DNA of 64,000 bases from Trichaptum fuscoviolaceum (GCA_910574455.1 CAJSYZ010000002.1:1389671-1453670), one strand, 5' to 3'. Counted from the stretch's first letter, positions 23,901 through 36,200 are shown. Notes: generated from the letters alone by a model not told the origin. Numbers and translations: made by a program.

Positions 23901-24660
23901 CGATGCGCTCAAAGGTTTCTCGTTCTTCCGGTGACATGCGAATTGGTTTGGTTGATGCGGTCATTCCGTGTGCTGGGAGCTGGGTAGGTGGTTCAGGATC
24001 GGGAAATGCTTCCGGGAAAATTTTGCGAGTTGTCATTTTGAAGCATTTGGCCCCTTTGTCCCGTAAAAGCTGAAACGCGGCTGCGTTGATTAATTTGATG
24101 TCGGGTTTGACAAACTCGGGTTTTATCGAGTCGGGTGGGAGTTGAATCCCGTGTGGGGAAGGGGAGGTTGGCGCTGTTGGAGCGCCGCAGACTGGTTCAG
24201 GATTGAGAGCAGCTGCGTTGTAGTCGGGATCATCGCGGCGGGCCTGTATGAAATCAAGGATTAGTTTGTCTTCTTTGGGTATCTTACTCGAGATGGTCGG
24301 GATTTTCATGCAAAGTTTGCGCCAATCGATGCGGGGATTGTGTTCTTGGAGCCAGGGGAATCCCAGGACGATGGGTGCTGAGTGGTGAAGAGGTGTGAGG
24401 AGAAAATCGACTTCGTGGTTTTCGCCTGTTGGGAGTTGGATGGAGAGAGTGGTGTTGTGAGTGATGGATCCGGTTGTCGCGATGCTACCGTCGAATAGTT
24501 GTAGCGTGATGGGATTGGGTATAGGGTTGAGTGGTGTGGTTTCGGGAATGATAGCGGGATCGATGAAGTTATCGCTTGCCCCGGAGTCGAGAAGAGCGCG
24601 TATCGGCGTGGCAGAGATGTCGGGAATAGATAGATCCAGAAAGAAAGCATTAGCGGGGCA
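20991..24660 (-). pseudogene. G1 pol: protease, RT, RNase H, integrase, chromodomain (broken)
   Basis: On the minus strand the order is protease (ALLDSGASDNFID), RT (LFAKKKDGSLRLCVDYR, VIYLDDILIFS), RNase H (VVETDASDFAIS), integrase with HHCC (HPGIRKTMQLIKRRYNW, CPACQRAK) and core (DFIEGLPSS, IASDRGKHFVS, YHPETDGQTERINQ), and a C-terminal chromodomain (YEVEEILDSRYNKRCKHLEYLVQWCGY). Breaks: an in-frame TGA at 23062-23064 between RT and RNase H, a frameshift at about 21590, and a TGA at 21453-21455. Both stops follow a CGA codon and fit CGA to TGA decay. The chromodomain, which targets modified histones, defines a chromovirus. It cannot encode a full polyprotein. Confidence 0.88.
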
Positions 24661-24749
24661 GGTGGCGCGGACATAAGTTATGAGGGGATAGGTGGTTGCG
24701 CAGGTTGGGGATTGACGATCCTGGTTCTGCGCTGGTTCTTCCGGATTGT

Positions 24750-27700
24750 CTACTCGTTTTCCGGGGTGGTGTCTTCTTCGTCTTCATCTGGTGCTTCCTC
24801 TTCGTTTTCAGTGTCATCGTGTGGTTGGTCTTCCTCTTGGTCGATTTCGGGATCTGGCGTGTCTTGATAGGAGAAGGTGAGTCGGCCTTGGCGAGTGTTG
24901 CTGGGACAAGCGCATGCGATGTGACCTGGTTTGCCGCAGTTAAGGCAGAGATTCTCTTCTCAACGTCGTGTTCGTTCCTCGTTGGTGAGTCGTCCGTCTG
25001 GACCTATTATTGATTTCTTTGTCGTGTCGGGGTTTTCGCGGGATTTGTTGGGAGTCGTACTGGTATTCGGGTTGGTGGAATTCATTGGTCGGGATCGTGG
25101 GTTGTCGGTGCGAGGGGTAATACGCCTTGTAAAGCGCTTTTCGAACTCGCGTTCCCAGTAGCGATGATCGTATTCGATGGCTTTGAGTCATAGTTGGTCA
25201 AATCGATCTGGTCGCCCATGAGTGGTGAATTGGTCTTTGATGCGTTCTGCAATATTGTCGTAGAATTGAGTGCATAACGCGGAGTTGTTCCAACCCGTGT
25301 CGTACGCGTACTTCATGAATTGAAGAATGTATTTGCTGACGCGCCCGTTTTCTGGCATGACAAGTTGTTTAATGAGGCGCGCGGCCGAGAAACTGATGTA
25401 CGGGTCTCCAAACATGCCGTTTAGACCTTGAACGAAGAGGGACCAGTCAGCGCGCATGGGGTTATAGTCGTGTTCCGTGAGGACTGTTGTCCACCATTCT
25501 TGAGCGTCTCCCGTGAAGTTGGAAGCTGCGTAGGCTATTTGCGTGCGGTCGTCGGGAAAGGATTCGGGGTCTAGGTCGAATATTTGGTAGCATGCGGCGA
25601 GAAAAGTGCGCAGCTTGACGGCTCCTGAATTGCCCATCGCGAGTCCCGAGAATTTTTCTGGTGCTGTGTATTTTGGGACTTTGCGGCGTTGTGGTTGGCG
25701 AAACAGGTCGAAGGTGGCATTAGGATGGGGTTTGTTCTCATCGTAGTAGTGGGTGGTGTTTGGGTCGTCGTCTGGTGGTCCTCCTCCTCCTCCTCCCGGA
25801 AAGAATGGTCGTCGTCCTGGTGGACCTCCTCCTGGTGGGCCTCCTCCTGGTGGGCCTCCTCCTGGTGGTCCTCCGTAATATCCTCCTCCTCCAGAATTTC
25901 CTCTGCCCGGGAATCTATCGTCGGGATATTTGTTTCCCGGGAATCCTCTATTGAAATTGCCGTCTTTCGGGAATCCATCACCGGGATTTCCGCCTGGGAA
26001 TCCACCACCGGGGTTTCCGCCTGGGAACCCACCACCGGGATTTCTGTCTGGGAATCCGCCACTAGGGTTTCTGTTGGGGAATCCCCTATCTGGATTTCCA
26101 CCTCCCGGGAATCCTCTACCGGGGTGCCTCCTGTTTTGGGTGGTTATTTTCGGAATAGTGGTCACTGGGCGAGTTAGGTGGATAGGTTTCTCGTCCCTGT
26201 AGTTGCGGCGTTTGCGGTTGTTGTTCTGAGTTGAACGCTGTGTTCCGTTGTCTAGCCATCCTGGCAGGGAGATGCGGTGCCGGGTTGCGTCGTGGATCGT
26301 GTCTGATAGGTGAGGAGGGGTGATTGTGCGGGTTTGTTACTTCGGGAATGTAGTCGGGAATTGGTTGAGGGGAGTAATAGGACGTTGGAGAGGAATGGGG
26401 AGGAGTAACTTCGTACGGTTGATTCCGTCAATTTCGTACGTCTTCTTCGTCCGTTACTGATTTGATAAATGCGTGGAGAGGTGGTGTTTGGATAGTGGGT
26501 TCTAAGAAGGAAGGGTTGATAACGGAGTAGAAGGGCGCCTGGGGGGGTGGAATAGGGAAGTACCCATGGGGGTTAGTGTGTTCTGGAAATCTCTCTCGAA
26601 ACTCTGAAGGTGTAGTGGAGGGAGGGCGATTCGGGATGTGAGACGGTGCACTACGGCCGTCCCATGCCGACGTAATGTGGGTTGCGCTACTGTGTGTACT
26701 TGGCAGTGGAATTTCCGCGGGGTTGGCGTCATAGATCGCTGAACGTGTTTCTTCCGGGATGGGTTGTAGGTGAGTGTTAGCAGATGAACCCGTTGGAAAA
26801 CGAGCATGGGGATCGTATGAAGAATGTCGCGTAACTTTAGGGTGATGAGCCTCGACCGGTGTGGTCTGAGGTGTTGTACGCTCGGTGTATGTCGAGTATC
26901 CCGTAGGCCAAGGGTTAGTGGGTAATCGTTCGGGATGCTGGATGGGATTTTCACGGTTACAATCGGGAAACGGGCTGTTTGTAGTGCAACCGGGAACTTG
27001 TCTCTCGTACATGTTTTCGGGATTCTGTCCAGGAACTCCGCGCGTGGGAGTGTAACCGGGGAATGGGCTCTCGGGAGCGTGTTCATACCGCTGTTGGGTA
27101 GTTTCGTAATCTCGACCGGGATTCGTGTAGTCTTGAGCACGTCCGGGGAATGGGCTTTCGTAAGCGCGTTGGTAGTCGTGGTGGAAATTGGTTTCCCCAG
27201 GGGCGCGTTCGGGAATGCGTTTGGGAAAAGTGGTCGAATTCGCTTGGGGGCTGAACGTTTGCCGCAGAACTGTCTGGGGGGGAATTGGGGTTATAAGGTT
27301 CAGTGCGTTGCAAATACGGGTCGGAGAAGAAATTCTGAAGAGGACTAGGCTGGCGAGCTCTCGGTGTAGAGCTGACCAGGGGGTTTTGATTCTGTGTTGG
27401 CCGTAGCGAAAAGATCGATTGTCTGGCTGGTGGTTCTTCAATGTGTCCTGAGGGCAGAATGGATCGGATAGCATCGAGGTTGCTTTGCGATCGTCGAGAG
27501 GTGACATTTCGGCTAGCTTGTGCGGGGAATGGTGGGGTTTCGAGATTGCGGGGTTGAAAGCGAGATGGCTGAGGGGTACTGGGGGGAATCAAAGGTTGTC
27601 TGATGTCAGGGGTCCTGGGAGTCGTATCCCGGAAAGTTGGCAGAATAGGAGTCGTAGGTTGTGATCTGCCCATACGAACTCGGTTGTTCGAAGACTGATT

Positions 27701-27817
27701 GACTGGTGTATCTGGGGATTCAAAGAGGCCTGCTACAGAGGCATTGGCAGCATCCGCCTCCGCAGAGAAGGGGTGCTCCGGGGAGAAGCGAGTGTTTTCG
27801 GCAAACGTATAGGACAT
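24750..27817 (-). pseudogene. G1 gag (broken): proline/glycine-rich N part, capsid, zinc knuckle
   Basis: The frame opens at 27817. It shifts near 27100-27250, meets TGA at 26428-26430, shifts again near 26150, and meets TGA at 25188-25190 and 24960-24962 before a TAG at 24750-24752. The N-terminal half is low-complexity, Pro/Ser/Thr rich. A Gly-Pro repeat tract precedes a capsid-like segment (YTAPEKFSGLAMGN, TQIAYAASNFTGDAQEWW) and a CCHC knuckle (CLNCGKPGHIACAC). Gag packages the RNA. All three internal stops are TGA. Confidence 0.82.
25783..26135 (-). repeat. Gly-Pro coding repeats in G1 gag
   Basis: Two tandem arrays lie back to back. Units of about 15 bp (core CCTCCTCCTGGTGGG on the plus strand) at 25783-25880 encode Gly-Gly-Pro-Pro runs. 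Units of about 27-30 bp with core TCCGCCTGGGAA at about 25930-26135 encode GGFPGGNPG-like repeats. They resemble intrinsically disordered RGG-type regions. Confidence 0.75.
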
Positions 27818-27849
27818 ACTTCGGTCTCTGAGTAAGGACTCGAATATAC

Positions 27850-28646
27850 TGTCAGGCCTGGACCCAAGCCTTGCCTAAGGGTGGTCGCGAGTTGAGAAAG
27901 CCGAGCGAGAACGGAAAGGCGAAGGAAACGCGAAGACGAATAGCAAGAGACCAAGTAGTCGGGATCCGGGTTGAAGTTCCCGCGATCAGTGATCCGGGAT
28001 TCTACGCAAGATCCTAGTCGGGTTTTCGGGAATTTAGAGTCTGAGAGCGAGAAGAGTGGGTAACAACGAGAGTAAGATCATAGAGTGAAGCAAGGATGGA
28101 TCTCGAGAGCCTAGCTCGTAAAGTAGCCTAAAGACTTATGATATTCGAGTCGAGGGATACATGATGAGTTTCTACAAGTTTATATACGCGTAAGAGTCTG
28201 AGATAAGAAATGGGGAGTAAGATATGTTTTCAGGGCGTGGAGGTGAGTCGTGTAGCAACACGCGGGATTCGGAGAATAATTGTGGGGCGTGTAGCTTACA
28301 CGAGGAACCGGGAATGTATGTTAGAACAAAGGGGAACGGGAATGTGATCAGAGTGATTTGAAAATGGTGATAAAGGATAATAGATAGATTTCGGGGTTTT
28401 ACGGGAATGAAGTGGGAATGAATGGTAGTCTGGGGCGTGGTACTGTCAGAATGTCCGTAAGGCGTGTTTGTAAGGCGTGTTTGTAAGGCGTGGCCGTGGA
28501 ACGTGTTCGTGATGTTTGTCGTGTATTTGGAAATGTTTGGCCTGGGGTCCGGGTTGCGGGATCCGGGACCGGATGTCGGGATTGATGTCGGGATTAGTGA
28601 TGGCGCGGGAATGTTTGTTCGTAGGGTCTTAGGTGTTGTCGTGACA
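27850..28646 (-). repeat. G1 5' LTR (right)
   Basis: It is 797 bp, TGTCAGGCC to GTCGTGACA, colinear with the left LTR over its full length. On the minus strand the sequence next to it does not begin with the usual TGG of a primer-binding site, so the priming mode is unclear. Confidence 0.88.
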
Positions 28647-28764
28647 CCGGTCGAGTAGAGTCTGCACCTGTCTGGAGAGGGTACCAACATCGCTGTTCAA
28701 CTTACTGATGCCTGCATTCTGCTTCTGCACAATGCGGACTTCCTTGATCAGCTGTCCAAGAGCC
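28647..28764 (-). mobile_element. L0: LINE ORF1 fragment, minus strand
   Basis: These 118 bp are the reverse complement of the middle of LINE ORF1 (compare 61411-61530). They are bounded at left by the G1 LTR and at right by the poly(T) of L1. No adjoining L0 sequence is seen left of G1. Confidence 0.85.
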
Positions 28765-29122
28765 TTTTTTTTTTTTTTTTTTTGGCTTTATTATTCCTGC
28801 AGTATAGCTAAGTAGTACATGACCTATCTACAACGGAGGCGCCCGTCATCGAGGTAAACTACGAAACTGGGCGGGAGGTGCCCGCCACCGAAGGTGGCGG
28901 CTAGGTGGGCGCACCGCCTATTAAAGAAGGGAAAGGAAGAGGAGAGATTGGTTTACATATCACCCCGCCCATGTCAAGGCACAGGTGAACCTACACTACA
29001 AGCACAAACGAAGTTTAGAAAAGAGGGTGCGTCCGGGCACAGTACCTGGGCGTTAACCTGGGTAAAGCACCGTTCTGTCTGGGATCGCTGGTGCCTCATA
29101 CATAGAAGAAAAGTAAGTTGCA

Positions 29123-31276
29123 TCAAAGATCAAGAGGAGGGTCTGAAACGTGACCGTTAAAATCATAAAGATCCGGGTCCGTGCGTGGTCCAAGGGCGCG
29201 CCGTACGTACACACAAAGGGTCGTTAGGTCCATGTCCTGGTCGGTTGGGAGGCCATCTAGCTCCATCATCGCAAATGCAAGGCGGATGGCAGCTGAGGTG
29301 CGCTGAGTGGGGCGGTCGAGATGCTTAGTGAACTTAAGCCACTTGCAAATCACGTCGATAAGAGGTTCATCTGCCCACTCTGTGTGGTGGGCTGGGAGTG
29401 GGGTGCCTTTAGGCCAGACCTTTCCAATCCAAGGGCGGAAAGTCTCGCAACCACCAAGTATGTGGGCGGTGGTCTGGGTAGGCCAAGGGGGGTGATTGTG
29501 CCAACGACAGTAGGTGATCAGGCCGTTTCTGCGCCTATATTCTGGGCTCATGCACATCCAGTACGCCCCAAAGGGGCCAGCGCAACAGAGGACTTGAGCA
29601 ACTGCTGAAATCTCAGCGCGGGGGTAGGTGTCCGACATCTCCATGAGTGCGCGCGGACGACGTTTTGGTGGGCCTGTGATTGCCAAGTATTTGTCAGCGG
29701 TTGAGGCAGTGGCATGGGCGAGATGGGCCTCCCATTGCTTCTGGGCATTGAGAGTGTTCTGCTCGCGGAGGGCGGATATTGAAGGAAGGGAAGATGAGGG
29801 TGGCAGTTCTGTGGCTTTCTTTGCCTCTTCATCAGCCCATTTGTTTCCTGGGACGCCTGAGTGACCCGGGCACCAGTGAAACTCGATTTTGAGGTTGGGG
29901 TGAATGTCCAGCAGGTTGGTGATGCCTGCTTTCCAAGCAAGTAGTAAGTGGGCGCCAGGCGCTGATGGCCAGTCGCGGACAAGGCGAAGGGCGGTTAGCG
30001 AATCTGACAGGAAGACAATGGACTCCACTTCCAGGAGGTGCGGCCGAAGTGAGAGGCAGCCCAAGCTGGAGCAGACGCAAGGGAGAAGATCTCGGCGTCA
30101 GTGGCAGTGGCGATTTTGGGGGAAGCGCAATGTCTAAAGCCCAGGCGATATTGACCGCGCATGGCGACAATAGCTGAGCCAGACTTGTGCTTGAGTCTGG
30201 AGCTGTCTGTGAAGATCTGGACGGAGGTGGTGGTGCACAGAGAGTTGGCAGATGCGACAAACGCCTGGCGAGTGTCAGTGTCAACGGGACCGGCAGGGAT
30301 GGCAAACTTGAGGCGTCCTCCAGCAAAAGCAAGTGGATCCTCCCAGGGAGAGTGTGTGTATGCAGGGACCTGTTGGGCAATCGGGACACGGTCGGCAAGC
30401 GAAGAAGAGTACAGGTGTGGTTTTTGTGCTGCAGGAATAGCACGTCTACCTACGGAATGGGGAGTGCGCCAAAGGCGAAGAGCATGATTAGTTTTAAGAT
30501 AATTGAAATAAAACTGAAACGGAGGCATAGAGCAAAGATAATTGGTGCTTAGCGGTGAAGCGCCTCGGTAAACACCAAGGATCCACCTGCAAGCGGTGTT
30601 TTGGACGCCCTGTAGACGAGCCACAAGGGTCTTCTGGCGGGTGCCAGTGTACCAAACCGGCGCAGCCCATGCGATGACTGTTCTGACGCAGGCTGAGTAA
30701 AGCTGGCGAAGGTTGAGGGCGGACATGCCTCGCTCTGTGTTGGCGAGGAGGCGAATGGTGGCGAGTGTTGAGAGGCCCTTGGAGCGCATGCACTCAACAT
30801 GGGGCTTGAAGGAGAGAGTAGGATCCCACCAGATACCCAACCATCGCAGAGGGATGGAGGGTTTGATGAGAGTGTCCTCGTCGAGTTGGACGCCCCGGGA
30901 GTCCCAGCCGCAATATCTTTGGCGACGCCCAGGGGGGTGGAAATGGAGGAGCTTGGTCTTCGCGGTCTCGATGTTGAGATTGATGTTGTTGAAGAGCGAG
31001 TTGAGGTGGTGGTAAGCGCCTACTAAGTTCCTGCAGTTGGCGGTGACTGATGAGCCAGTGATGGCAATCATGTGGTCGTCGACGTATGCTAGGAGCTCGC
31101 AGTCAGGGTGGCGGAACCGCTGAATCGCAATAGCTGCAAAAAGAGTGGAGAGAATGGGTGAGATGGGGGAGCCCTGGGGCGTCCCAAAGTCCGGTTTACG
31201 GACACTAGGGAGAGTGGTGCCATCAAAAGAGATAGCAGCCTCCCGCCCGGTCATGAAAGAAAGGCACCAGTCCGCC
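29123..31276 (-). pseudogene. L1 ORF2, RT and RNase H part (frameshifted)
   Basis: On the minus strand it carries RT motifs (FGTPQGSP, LLAYVDDHMIAIT) and RNase H (VQIFTDSSRLKHKSGSA, SDSLTALRLV, EFHWCPGHSGVPGNKWADEEA) and a C-terminal Cys/His region. A missing G at about 30040, within the RNase H domain, shifts the frame. Relative to L4 and L5 there is an in-frame 9-nt deletion near the C terminus at about 29182. Confidence 0.85.
31260..31276. repeat. Target-site duplication of L2, left copy
   Basis: AAAGGCACCAGTCCGCC is repeated at the far end of L2 (44410-44426, where its leading A bases merge with the poly(A)). The copies are more than 13 kb apart and both lie in L1 ORF2, in the same reading position. 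Confidence 0.9.
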
Positions 31277-32481
31277 GAACTAGCATCCTTCTTGACCTCT
31301 AACCACTACCTTCCCGATTTGGTCGAGCCCCCCCGCTCCCATCGGTTAGGCATGGCAGACAGCCACACATCTAAGAAACCGTCTATCGCGGCCAAACCTG
31401 GTCGGTCGTCAGCGTCTGCTGCTGCCGCCGCCACTGGCCAACCCCCCTCCGTCACTGTTGTTGCTCCGGCAATGACATTGACCGCCACCCCCGTCCCCTC
31501 GGCTCTGGGCTCGCCTGTACAGCTCAGACAAAGGGAACTTGATGTACTACCACCCTCCTCACCACTCCCACCTAGCTCTGATGCTGGTATGCCGTTGGCC
31601 TTCCCGGCAACACCGCGCGCGGGGTGAGAAGCGTACGGCCTCTGTCCTGTCCCCACTACCGGGGCGCCCTGCTCCCCCCACTGATTCCATTCCGGAACAT
31701 GAGATGGCACTAATACATGGCATGTACCATCTCTGGGACACCCTCTCTGACCAGCTCACGGCCAACTTCGCTGACCTGAGCAAGACCCCCCACGAGCGAA
31801 TGATGTTGAACGCCAGCACACTAGGTGGACTGTATGCAGCAACCTACACAATGCTGTCGACACTTGTGGATGGGAAGGATGCTAATCCCAACGTCAAAGA
31901 GTATGCTGACCTTGCGGCAGCTGCCTTCCAACAACACCACGCCAAAACCGGCGTCCCACTCCCCCCACCATTTGTATCTCCCCCCACTCCTGACGACGAC
32001 CCAACATCCAGCAAGAGCATGGCCACTATGAACAAGGCCCTCACGCAGCTGATCAAGAATGTCCGCGTTATGCAGAAGCAGAATGCAGGCATCACTAAGT
32101 TGAATAGCGATGTTGGTACCCTCTCCAGACAGGTGCAGACTCTACTCGACCGGCCTCCACCTTGCCCCCCTTGCATCAACCCGCCACCACCCCCCCAGGT
32201 AGCTCCGGCCCCAGTCCCACTCACCTACGCTCAGGTGGCAGCTGCTATTGCCCCAGCACCCCCGGTTACTACCACCCCAGCCCCCCAGGCCAAGGGCAGG
32301 ACCACTCCCAAGAAGGCGCCCTCTACAGGACGTGCCTCACCCCCACCACCCAAGATGTATGCCAAGAAGCCGACCTTGGTGTTTACAGCTAGCCCCTACA
32401 TCCCAGCAGCTAAGCGCAAGTCTGGTGCCGCCCTTACAACTGCGGTGCGTAATTTCTTTGCTGAGCTGCCCACCACAAAGC

Positions 32482-33299
32482 TGTTACGACCGTCGGGAAT
32501 TGTAGCGGGAAACAGTTTCGGGAAACTGGAATTCGCGACAAGAACCCGCGTTCGGGAATCTGGATTCGCGACTGGGAACGAGCGTGGGAATTCAGGCGGG
32601 AAACGCGCGGGATTCTATCCAGGCGCGTCGCGGGATTCTCAAGGCCAGCTAGGACTCTTCACTGCTTTGAACGTCAAGTAAGCGGATCCCTAAGGAAGCA
32701 CTCCACAAGTAAGTATTGCGCAACTAACTACACAGGAGAAAAGAGAGAGATCGCACCTAAGGAAGCACTCCACAAGAGGTCAAAAGTGGGGTGCTCCTTA
32801 CGATGCCTACAGCTATTTATCTACTTCGTAAAGACTGTATAGTTAATCTACGCTAAGTGTCCTTGCGCAATGCGCACCTATCTACTACAAACGATACATG
32901 CTACGACCGCACTGCTAGGCATGTCTATCCCGTCTCTCCAGATGGCTACGGCCTGTCCGTGGACGTCAGCGTCCGGTCCGGGGCCGCGACTAGCCAGACT
33001 AGGTATGCCAGGCTGTTGCAGGTCGTCACCTTGAGGTACTAACGGATTAATGAGCGTATGTTGATAAGTGAATGTACGTGTGCCGTGGCGGGTCGTCGTA
33101 AATGAGTGTGTGCATGCGTGCATGGTTGCCGGGACGGTGGTGCGGGATAAGTCACGTGAGCATGGGATCGTGCGATTCGGGAATGAGGTTTCGCGCGGGG
33201 AATCCAATGGCGGGATTCTCCCCGCGGGTTTGTCTGCTCATGTCGGGATCCTTGGCGGGAAAGTGCGGGAAATGAGAAAAGGAGCCCGGGATCTTGACA
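32482..33299 (-). repeat. G2 3' LTR (left)
   Basis: It is 818 bp, TGTTACGACC to ATCTTGACA. The pol frame runs past its inner edge and stops inside it at 33152. A purine run on the minus strand (GGAGGGGGGTAA) just outside is the polypurine tract. Confidence 0.92.
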
Positions 33300-36200
33300 T
33301 TACCCCCCTCCAAAGGCGCAACTCCGGGGCGCCAAGCTTGAATCTTGCTCAGGTCACAGAGCTCGATAGCGTTGACTTCTCGAGGGGCGTCCGGGTGTTT
33401 TCGATAGAAACTACGAATTTTAGCCTTTGCATTACCCATATCCTTTGCGGGAATCCATGTATCTTCCGCGCTTGAATATCCCTTCCATCGTACCAAATAT
33501 TCAAATCTCCGTCTAAACCGTCTAGCATCCAGAACCTCTTCCACCTCGTACTCCAGATCTCCTTCTACTTCGACTGGGGGCGGCGGGGGTTGCGTTCGAC
33601 CGGGAATGTCGTCTTCGTGGTATGGCGAGAGCAGCGATACGTGAAATACGGGATGAATCTTCAGCGACGCGGGGAGTTCGAGTTCGTAGGTGAGGTCACT
33701 TAGCTTTGCCTTCACTTTATACGGCCCTAGTCGTTTCGGTAATAATTTGCGCGCTCCTGGTCGCCGAACGTTCGTCGCCTCAAGCCATACTTTATCCCCG
33801 ACTGCGTACTGCGGGGCCTCGTTCCTGGCCTGATCGTAGTGCTGCTTCATGCGCTCTGCCGCAACCTCCAAAGCCGCTCTTGCCTCTTCCTGTGCCTGCT
33901 GAAGCTCCTGTAGTCGTGCGTCCGCGGCGGGGACCGTGGACAGACCGTCGCTCGGGGCAATCGTGAATTCGGGATTGTAGCCGTAGACAAGCGCGAACGG
34001 GGATTGTCGTGTTGCCGCGTGCGCTTTCGTGTTGTGCGCGAATTCTGCCATTGGGAGTAATCCGGCCCAGTTTTCTTGTCGTGTATCTATGAAAGCCCGT
34101 AAATATTGTTCCAGCTCTTGGTTTACCCTTTCGGTTTGCCCATCCGTCTGCGGGTGATACGCAGTCGACGTGGTACCCTTGATACCGAGTCGGGAAAAAA
34201 GGGCTTTCATGAACTGCGCGACAAACTGTGGTCCTCGGTCGGATATGATCTGGCGGGGGGTTCCGTGCAGCTTCCAGACGTGCTGCAGGAATAGTTCCGC
34301 AGTTTCTGGTGCATCAATGTCAGACGTGGTCGGGATAAAATGCGCTTGCTTGGTGAGACGGTCGACCACCACGAAAATTGCGTCGTAATCCTCAGATCTG
34401 GGGAGCTGGGTGATGAAATCGCACGAAATCGCCTGCCAGGGGCCCTGCGGGATTTCGTTCGGTTGCAGGAGTCCTACCGGGCGTTGGGATCGGTTCTTCG
34501 TGCGTGCGCGCAGGTATCGCATCCCGAAACGTATCGTTCTACGAAGTTAGACATCCCGGGCCACCAGTAGTTGCGGCTTACCATCTCAAACGTTTTCCAA
34601 CGTCCAGGATGTCCGGCAGGGAGACTGTCGTGATAAGTCTTCACCACATCCCGGCGAATGGTCTCGTCTTTCGGGACGTAAACCTTACCCTGGTACAGGA
34701 TGAGGCCTTCCTCGGTGCTCCAGTCCTCAAGTTCCTTGGTCAGGACTCGAGGCGCCTTGGACTTGACCAACTCGATTGCGTCCACCAGTTCGTCTTCATA
34801 CTGATCTGACTTACGAATGCGTCGTAGGAGGGCCTGATCCCCGTGTACCTGTGTCATTCCCCGACGAATTGCTTTTAGTCGAAACATTTCGGGGGTCAAG
34901 AGGGTCCGTCCCGCGTTGTCTTCGCCTTCGGGTTGAAGATCGACGCGTCGTGACATGGCGTCGGGTTTGCCCCCGAGTCGCCCTGGGCGATGGCGAATCG
35001 TAAAGTCGAAGCGAGTGAGGAACAGACTCCACCGGGCTTGGCGTCGCGTCAGCGTTCGGGATTCAGAGAAATATAGCAGATTCTTGTGGTCAGACACGAT
35101 ATCGAGTTTATGACTCGCACCTTCGAGATAATGTCGCCACTCGTCAAGAGCTCTAATAATTGCGAGTAGCTCCTTGTCATAAATCTCGTAGTTGCGTTCC
35201 GCATCGTTGAGGGATTTCGAGAAAAAGGCGACCGGATGTATCCGCCCGTCGTCGCCTTCCTGGGACAAGACCGCGCCGGTCGCGAAATCAGAGGCGTCGC
35301 ATTCCACGATGAATTGTCGCGACATGTCTGGCATCATCAGGACGGGGGCGGTCGTGAACATGCGCTTGAGATAGTCGAAAGCGAACTGCTGGTTTTCTGT
35401 CCAGGCCCAGCGAACGTCCTTCTTCAGCAGCGTCGTGAGCGGTTTGACGATGTGCGAGAAATCCCGAATGAAGCGTCGATAGAAATTCGCGAACCCGAGG
35501 AAGGCTTGAATGTCTTTCACCTTTTTCGGGGTAGGCCAGTCGAGGACCGCCTGTACCTTGGCGGGATCCATCGCCACCTTTCCCTGCGAAATAATCATCC
35601 CGAGATACTCGACGGAAGTCTGTTTGAATTTGCACTTTTCGGGTTTGCAGAACAAGTCGTTTTCGCGTAGCCGTTTAAGGACTTCCTGTACGTGTTCATC
35701 GTGCTGCGATTCATCTTCGGAAAAGATTAGCAAGTCGTCAAGATAGATGATCACGTATACTCCAATGAGGTCTTTGAAGATATCGTTCATCATATGCTGG
35801 AAGGTCGCTGGGGCATTCGTGAGCCCGAATGTCATCACCGTTGGTTCGAAATGTCCTGCCTGAGTCCGAAATGCAGCCTTCCACTCGTCGCCTTGCTTCA
35901 GTCGCACATTGTGGTAGCCCCATCGTAAATCTAGAGTCGTGAAAACCTTCGCCTTCTGCAGCGCGTCTACGAGTTCCATCGTGAGGGGAAGCGGGTATCG
36001 ATTCTTGACCGTGATGTCGTTCAGTCGTCGGTAATCGACTACCATGCGCAAGGTTCCATCCTTTTTCTTGATAAAGAAGACGGGAGCCGCTGCAGGGGAT
36101 TTCGAAGGTCGTATGTACCCCTTGCGCAGGTTTTCGTCAACGAATTCGCGAAGGGCATCGCGTTCGGCTGGGGCCAATGGATAGATTTTGCTGTAGGGGG

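Larger units (their letters stand above)
17533..28646 (-). mobile_element. Ty3 chromovirus G1, decayed, with antisense cargo gene
   Basis: A pair of 797-bp LTRs (17533-18329 and 27850-28646) bounds 11,114 bp. Order on the minus strand: 5' LTR at right, proline- and glycine-rich gag, zinc knuckle, protease, RT, RNase H, integrase, chromodomain, then a spliced gene on the plus strand, a C-run polypurine tract next to the left LTR, 3' LTR. The LTRs begin TGTCAGG and end in ACA. By eye they differ at about 12 positions, about ten of them CpG to TpG or CpA. The 5-bp flanks differ (AGTGG at left, CCGGT at right) and lie in unrelated sequence (CLF1 fragment versus LINE ORF1), so this is not a simple insertion. 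Confidence 0.9.
28765..31276 (-). mobile_element. L1 (first part): 3' half of a minus-strand LINE
   Basis: It starts at left with a 19-nt T run (poly(A) of the minus strand), then the 3' UTR with AATAAA-like signal, RNase H and RT. It is interrupted at 31276 by L2 and resumes at 44427. The host sequence GGCACCAGTCCGCC is duplicated on both sides of L2, which shows L2 is the later insertion. Confidence 0.92.

Noticed and set aside
25689..26202. Plus-strand Ser/Trp-rich and Leu-rich ORFs.
   Set aside because: They are antisense readings of the Gly-Pro repeats of G1 gag.
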